Assembly (NCBI RefSeq): GCF_000387765.1
Contig: NZ_ARZA01000287.1
Coordinates: 1 to 55,588 of the forward strand
Reading direction: 5' to 3'
From: Caldisalinibacter kiritimatiensis
GTDB taxonomy: Bacteria > Bacillota > Clostridia > Tissierellales > Caldisalinibacteraceae
Length of the DNA stretch: 55,588 nucleotides
Each line of letters starts with the position of its first letter. Within the stretch, counting starts at the first letter, position 1. The notes below the pieces were generated by a model. The model made no database searches, was not told where the DNA came from, and worked only from the letters and a program-made list of their open reading frames with translations. A program made the translations under genes and the position numbers. Positions 53,990 to 55,588 of this stretch are shown here, one piece after another.

Positions 53990-54964
53990 ATGAAAAATTT
54001 TTATAAACCAAATATCGTATTAAGCGGTTGCTTAGAACATCTGCATTCTAGATATGATGGTAAAATGATAAATAATGATTTTATAAAAAAATTAAGCTTT
54101 CATGTCAATTTTATTATTATATGTCCAGAGATAGAAATCGGTCTTCCAACTCCAAGACAAGCTTTAAGACTAATAAGAAACGACCAAAATGAAGAAAGAC
54201 TTGTTTTTTCAAAGACTGGAGAAGATATTACCGATAAAATGGTTTCCTTTTCAATTTCTTTTTTAGATAATATATCTAAGGAAGAAATCGATGGATTTAT
54301 TGTAAAAAGTCATTCTCCTACCTGTGGCTATAATGACTCTAAAATCTACAAAGCACATGGAAAAGCTCCTATTATTCCACAAAAGACAAGTGGACTTTTT
54401 ACTAAAACTATAATGGAAAAGTATCCTGACACTACTATAGAATCAGATGGTCGACTTACAAACTTCAATATAAGAGAACAGTTCCTTACTAGAATCTTTA
54501 CTAATTCATATTTTAGAAAAATAAAAGAAGAAAGATCTATGGAAGCCTTAATTAAATTCCATAGTGAAAATAAGTATCTACTAATGGCTTATAGCCCTTA
54601 TGATTTGAAAACACTAGGTAAGATTGTAGCTAATCATGAAAGAAAAAGTATAGACGAAATTTTAAATAAATATCATTATTACTTAAATAAAGCTCTTTCA
54701 AAGGAGCTTAAAAGAAATCGTAATGTAAATATGCTAGAACATCTATTTGGATATTTTAAAAAAGAAATATCTAAAAATGAAAAAAATTACTTTCTAGAAG
54801 TTTTGGATGACTATATTAATAAAAAAGTTCCTTTCTCTGTCCCATTAACTATTATTAACTCCTGGGTTGTAAGGTTTAAAAATGAATATTTATCAAAACA
54901 AAGAATTTTTGAGCCTTTTCCTAAAGATTTAATTGAAGTTACAGACTCAGGAAAGGGATTATAA
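53990..54964 (+). CDS. TudS (DUF523)-DUF1722 fusion protein
   Basis: 324 aa. Residues 1-150 form a DUF523 domain, the family of thiouracil desulfidase TudS. Its three [4Fe-4S]-binding cysteines match C14 (LSGCLEH), C45 (ICPEIEIG) and C112 (SPTCGY). Residues about 185-310 are DUF1722 (YbgA), a helical domain of unknown role often linked to photolyase genes. The coupling to uvsE supports a role in handling damaged or thio-modified nucleobases, but that is inference. ATG follows TTGGAGAGATGACAAA. Confidence 0.9.
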   Translation: MKNFYKPNIVLSGCLEHLHSRYDGKMINNDFIKKLSFHVNFIIICPEIEIGLPTPRQALRLIRNDQNEERLVFSKTGEDITDKMVSFSISFLDNISKEEIDGFIVKSHSPTCGYNDSKIYKAHGKAPIIPQKTSGLFTKTIMEKYPDTTIESDGRLTNFNIREQFLTRIFTNSYFRKIKEERSMEALIKFHSENKYLLMAYSPYDLKTLGKIVANHERKSIDEILNKYHYYLNKALSKELKRNRNVNMLEHLFGYFKKEISKNEKNYFLEVLDDYINKKVPFSVPLTIINSWVVRFKNEYLSKQRIFEPFPKDLIEVTDSGKGL

Positions 54965-54965
54965 A

Positions 54966-54998
54966 ACGCATGATAAGCAAAATATTCTTGTCATGCGT
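54966..54998. terminator. Terminator after TudS-DUF1722 gene
   Basis: ACGCATGATAAG / CTTGTCATGCGT stem (one G-T pair) just past the stop, between convergent genes. The T run is weak. Confidence 0.65.
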
Positions 54999-55018
54999 CT
55001 CCTTATCATATACTGATA

Positions 55019-55546
55019 CTATATTTCTATACTCTCTCCTATTGACATCACTTTTACTTCTGAGTTCTTTACCTTTTCTTTAAATTCTTCTGGATTTGCT
55101 TCTATTATTGGAAATGTATTATAGTGCATAGGTACTACTAATTTAGGCTTAATAAAATCTACAGCTTTTACTGCATCTATAATATCCATAGTATAATTTC
55201 CTCCTATTGGAATCAATGCTACATCAATATTCTCATCTTCTAGTAGCTTCATATCCATAGTAAGTCCTGTATCACCTGCATGATAAACCTTCTTACCATC
55301 TATCTCAATCAAAAAACCACATGGATTTCCTCCACAAATTAAATGGTTATCTTCAATTATACCAGAGCCATGTAATGCTGGTGTCATCTTAACTTTTCCA
55401 AACTCAAAACTTGTTCTACCACCTATATGCATAGTATGTACAGATAAGCCTTTATCAGTTAAATATTGTCCAATTTCAAAATTACAAATAACTGTTGCAT
55501 TATTATTTTTTGCTATATCTACAGTGTCACGTGAACTACTCGCCAT
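55019..55546 (-). CDS. UPF0173 metal-dependent hydrolase, N-terminally truncated
   Basis: 175 aa readable. It matches the C-terminal three quarters of a YtkL/UPF0173 metallo-beta-lactamase-fold hydrolase: [39 protein letters not shown] and VVPMHYNTF. The N-terminal HxHxDH metal motif, which should directly precede DTVDIAK, is missing. From about 55529 the sequence becomes hairpin-rich and contains an in-frame stop (about 55574-55576). The ATG at 55546 lies in that foreign sequence and is not a genuine start. Either an element has inserted here or the assembly joins a repeat. Confidence 0.85.
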   Translation of the reverse strand: MASSSRDTVDIAKNNNATVICNFEIGQYLTDKGLSVHTMHIGGRTSFEFGKVKMTPALHGSGIIEDNHLICGGNPCGFLIEIDGKKVYHAGDTGLTMDMKLLEDENIDVALIPIGGNYTMDIIDAVKAVDFIKPKLVVPMHYNTFPIIEANPEEFKEKVKNSEVKVMSIGESIEI

Positions 55547-55588
55547 TGAAATGGCAAGCTTCGGAGTCGCAAGTTAAAAACTTGCTAC
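55529..55588. repeat. Hairpin-rich repeat at the window end
   Basis: It contains two near-perfect inverted repeats: GCCATT-GA-AATGGC (55542-55555) and GCAAGTT-AAA-AACTTGC (55569-55585). They are joined by AAGCTTCGGAGTC, and GAACTACT lies just before, a word also found in repeat copy A at 3407. It interrupts homology to UPF0173. Confidence 0.55.

Noticed and set aside
1-55588. CRISPR array, tRNA, rRNA, IS element or prophage genes
   Set aside because: I saw no regularly spaced repeats, cloverleaf sequences, rRNA segments, transposase or phage proteins.

Overview
The window comes from a low-GC, strictly anaerobic Firmicute, most likely a member of Clostridia. The evidence is A/T-rich DNA with strong GGAGG-type ribosome binding sites and many TTG/GTG starts, an [FeFe]-hydrogenase-like protein, a class II superoxide reductase, bifunctional AdhE, a T-box in front of tyrS and SpoIIE-type phosphatases. 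I cannot name the genus. There are no rRNA or tRNA genes, no CRISPR array and no intact mobile element. The right end (55529-55588) runs into hairpin-rich repeat DNA.

Layout. 1-2.7 kb: an [FeFe]-hydrogenase-like protein followed by a PAS/PP2C phosphatase, a possible redox- or H2-sensing pair. 2.9-9.5 kb: small membrane and housekeeping genes (DUF5362-like, CsaA, an unknown secreted/membrane protein with a DUF4003-like partner, cupin, MATE, RlmL-type methyltransferase, superoxide reductase). 9.8-12.6 kb: T-box plus tyrS, free-methionine sulfoxide reductase, Nudix hydrolase. 12.8-17.9 kb: a small sigma-54 regulon (YfcC carrier, enhancer-binding regulator, isoaspartyl dipeptidase IadA). Both transport and peptidase genes have clear -24/-12 promoters and share an upstream motif. 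18-21 kb: adhE with three Rex-like operators, one lying on the -10 element. 21-23 kb: a zinc-finger protein and a DEAD-box helicase whose mRNA leader appears to begin with an intrinsic terminator.

23.3-43.2 kb is the most striking part: about 20 kb of 14 tightly packed genes on the minus strand. In transcription order they are a hybrid histidine kinase with an extracytoplasmic zinc-binding-type (CZB) sensor, a REC-REC-GGDEF response regulator (broken by one missing base), STAS, CheY, CheA, CheR, CheD, CheB, a HBM-type chemoreceptor, CheW, a second STAS protein, a soluble degenerate receptor-like protein, a membrane GAF-PAS-GAF-SpoIIE phosphatase fused to an RsbW-like kinase, and a PAS-PAS-GGDEF-EAL protein. 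No flagellar, pilus or sigma-factor gene is nearby. The gene set reads as a chemosensory pathway wired to c-di-GMP synthesis and breakdown and to a STAS partner switch, comparable in logic to Wsp but different in parts. CheD and the soluble receptor-like protein end in the same six residues (GELTLF) encoded by different codons, suggesting a shared docking tail. The operon is flanked by a divergent MASE3 hybrid kinase and by a dCache chemoreceptor that carries the complete amino-acid-binding motif.

48.8-55.6 kb: zinc-ribbon protein, ZIP transporter, a frameshifted lipoprotein, a small membrane protein, a frameshifted NhaC antiporter, UvsE with a TudS/DUF1722 protein, and a truncated UPF0173 hydrolase. 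Three genes in the window each lack exactly one base, so sequencing or assembly error must be considered before calling them pseudogenes.
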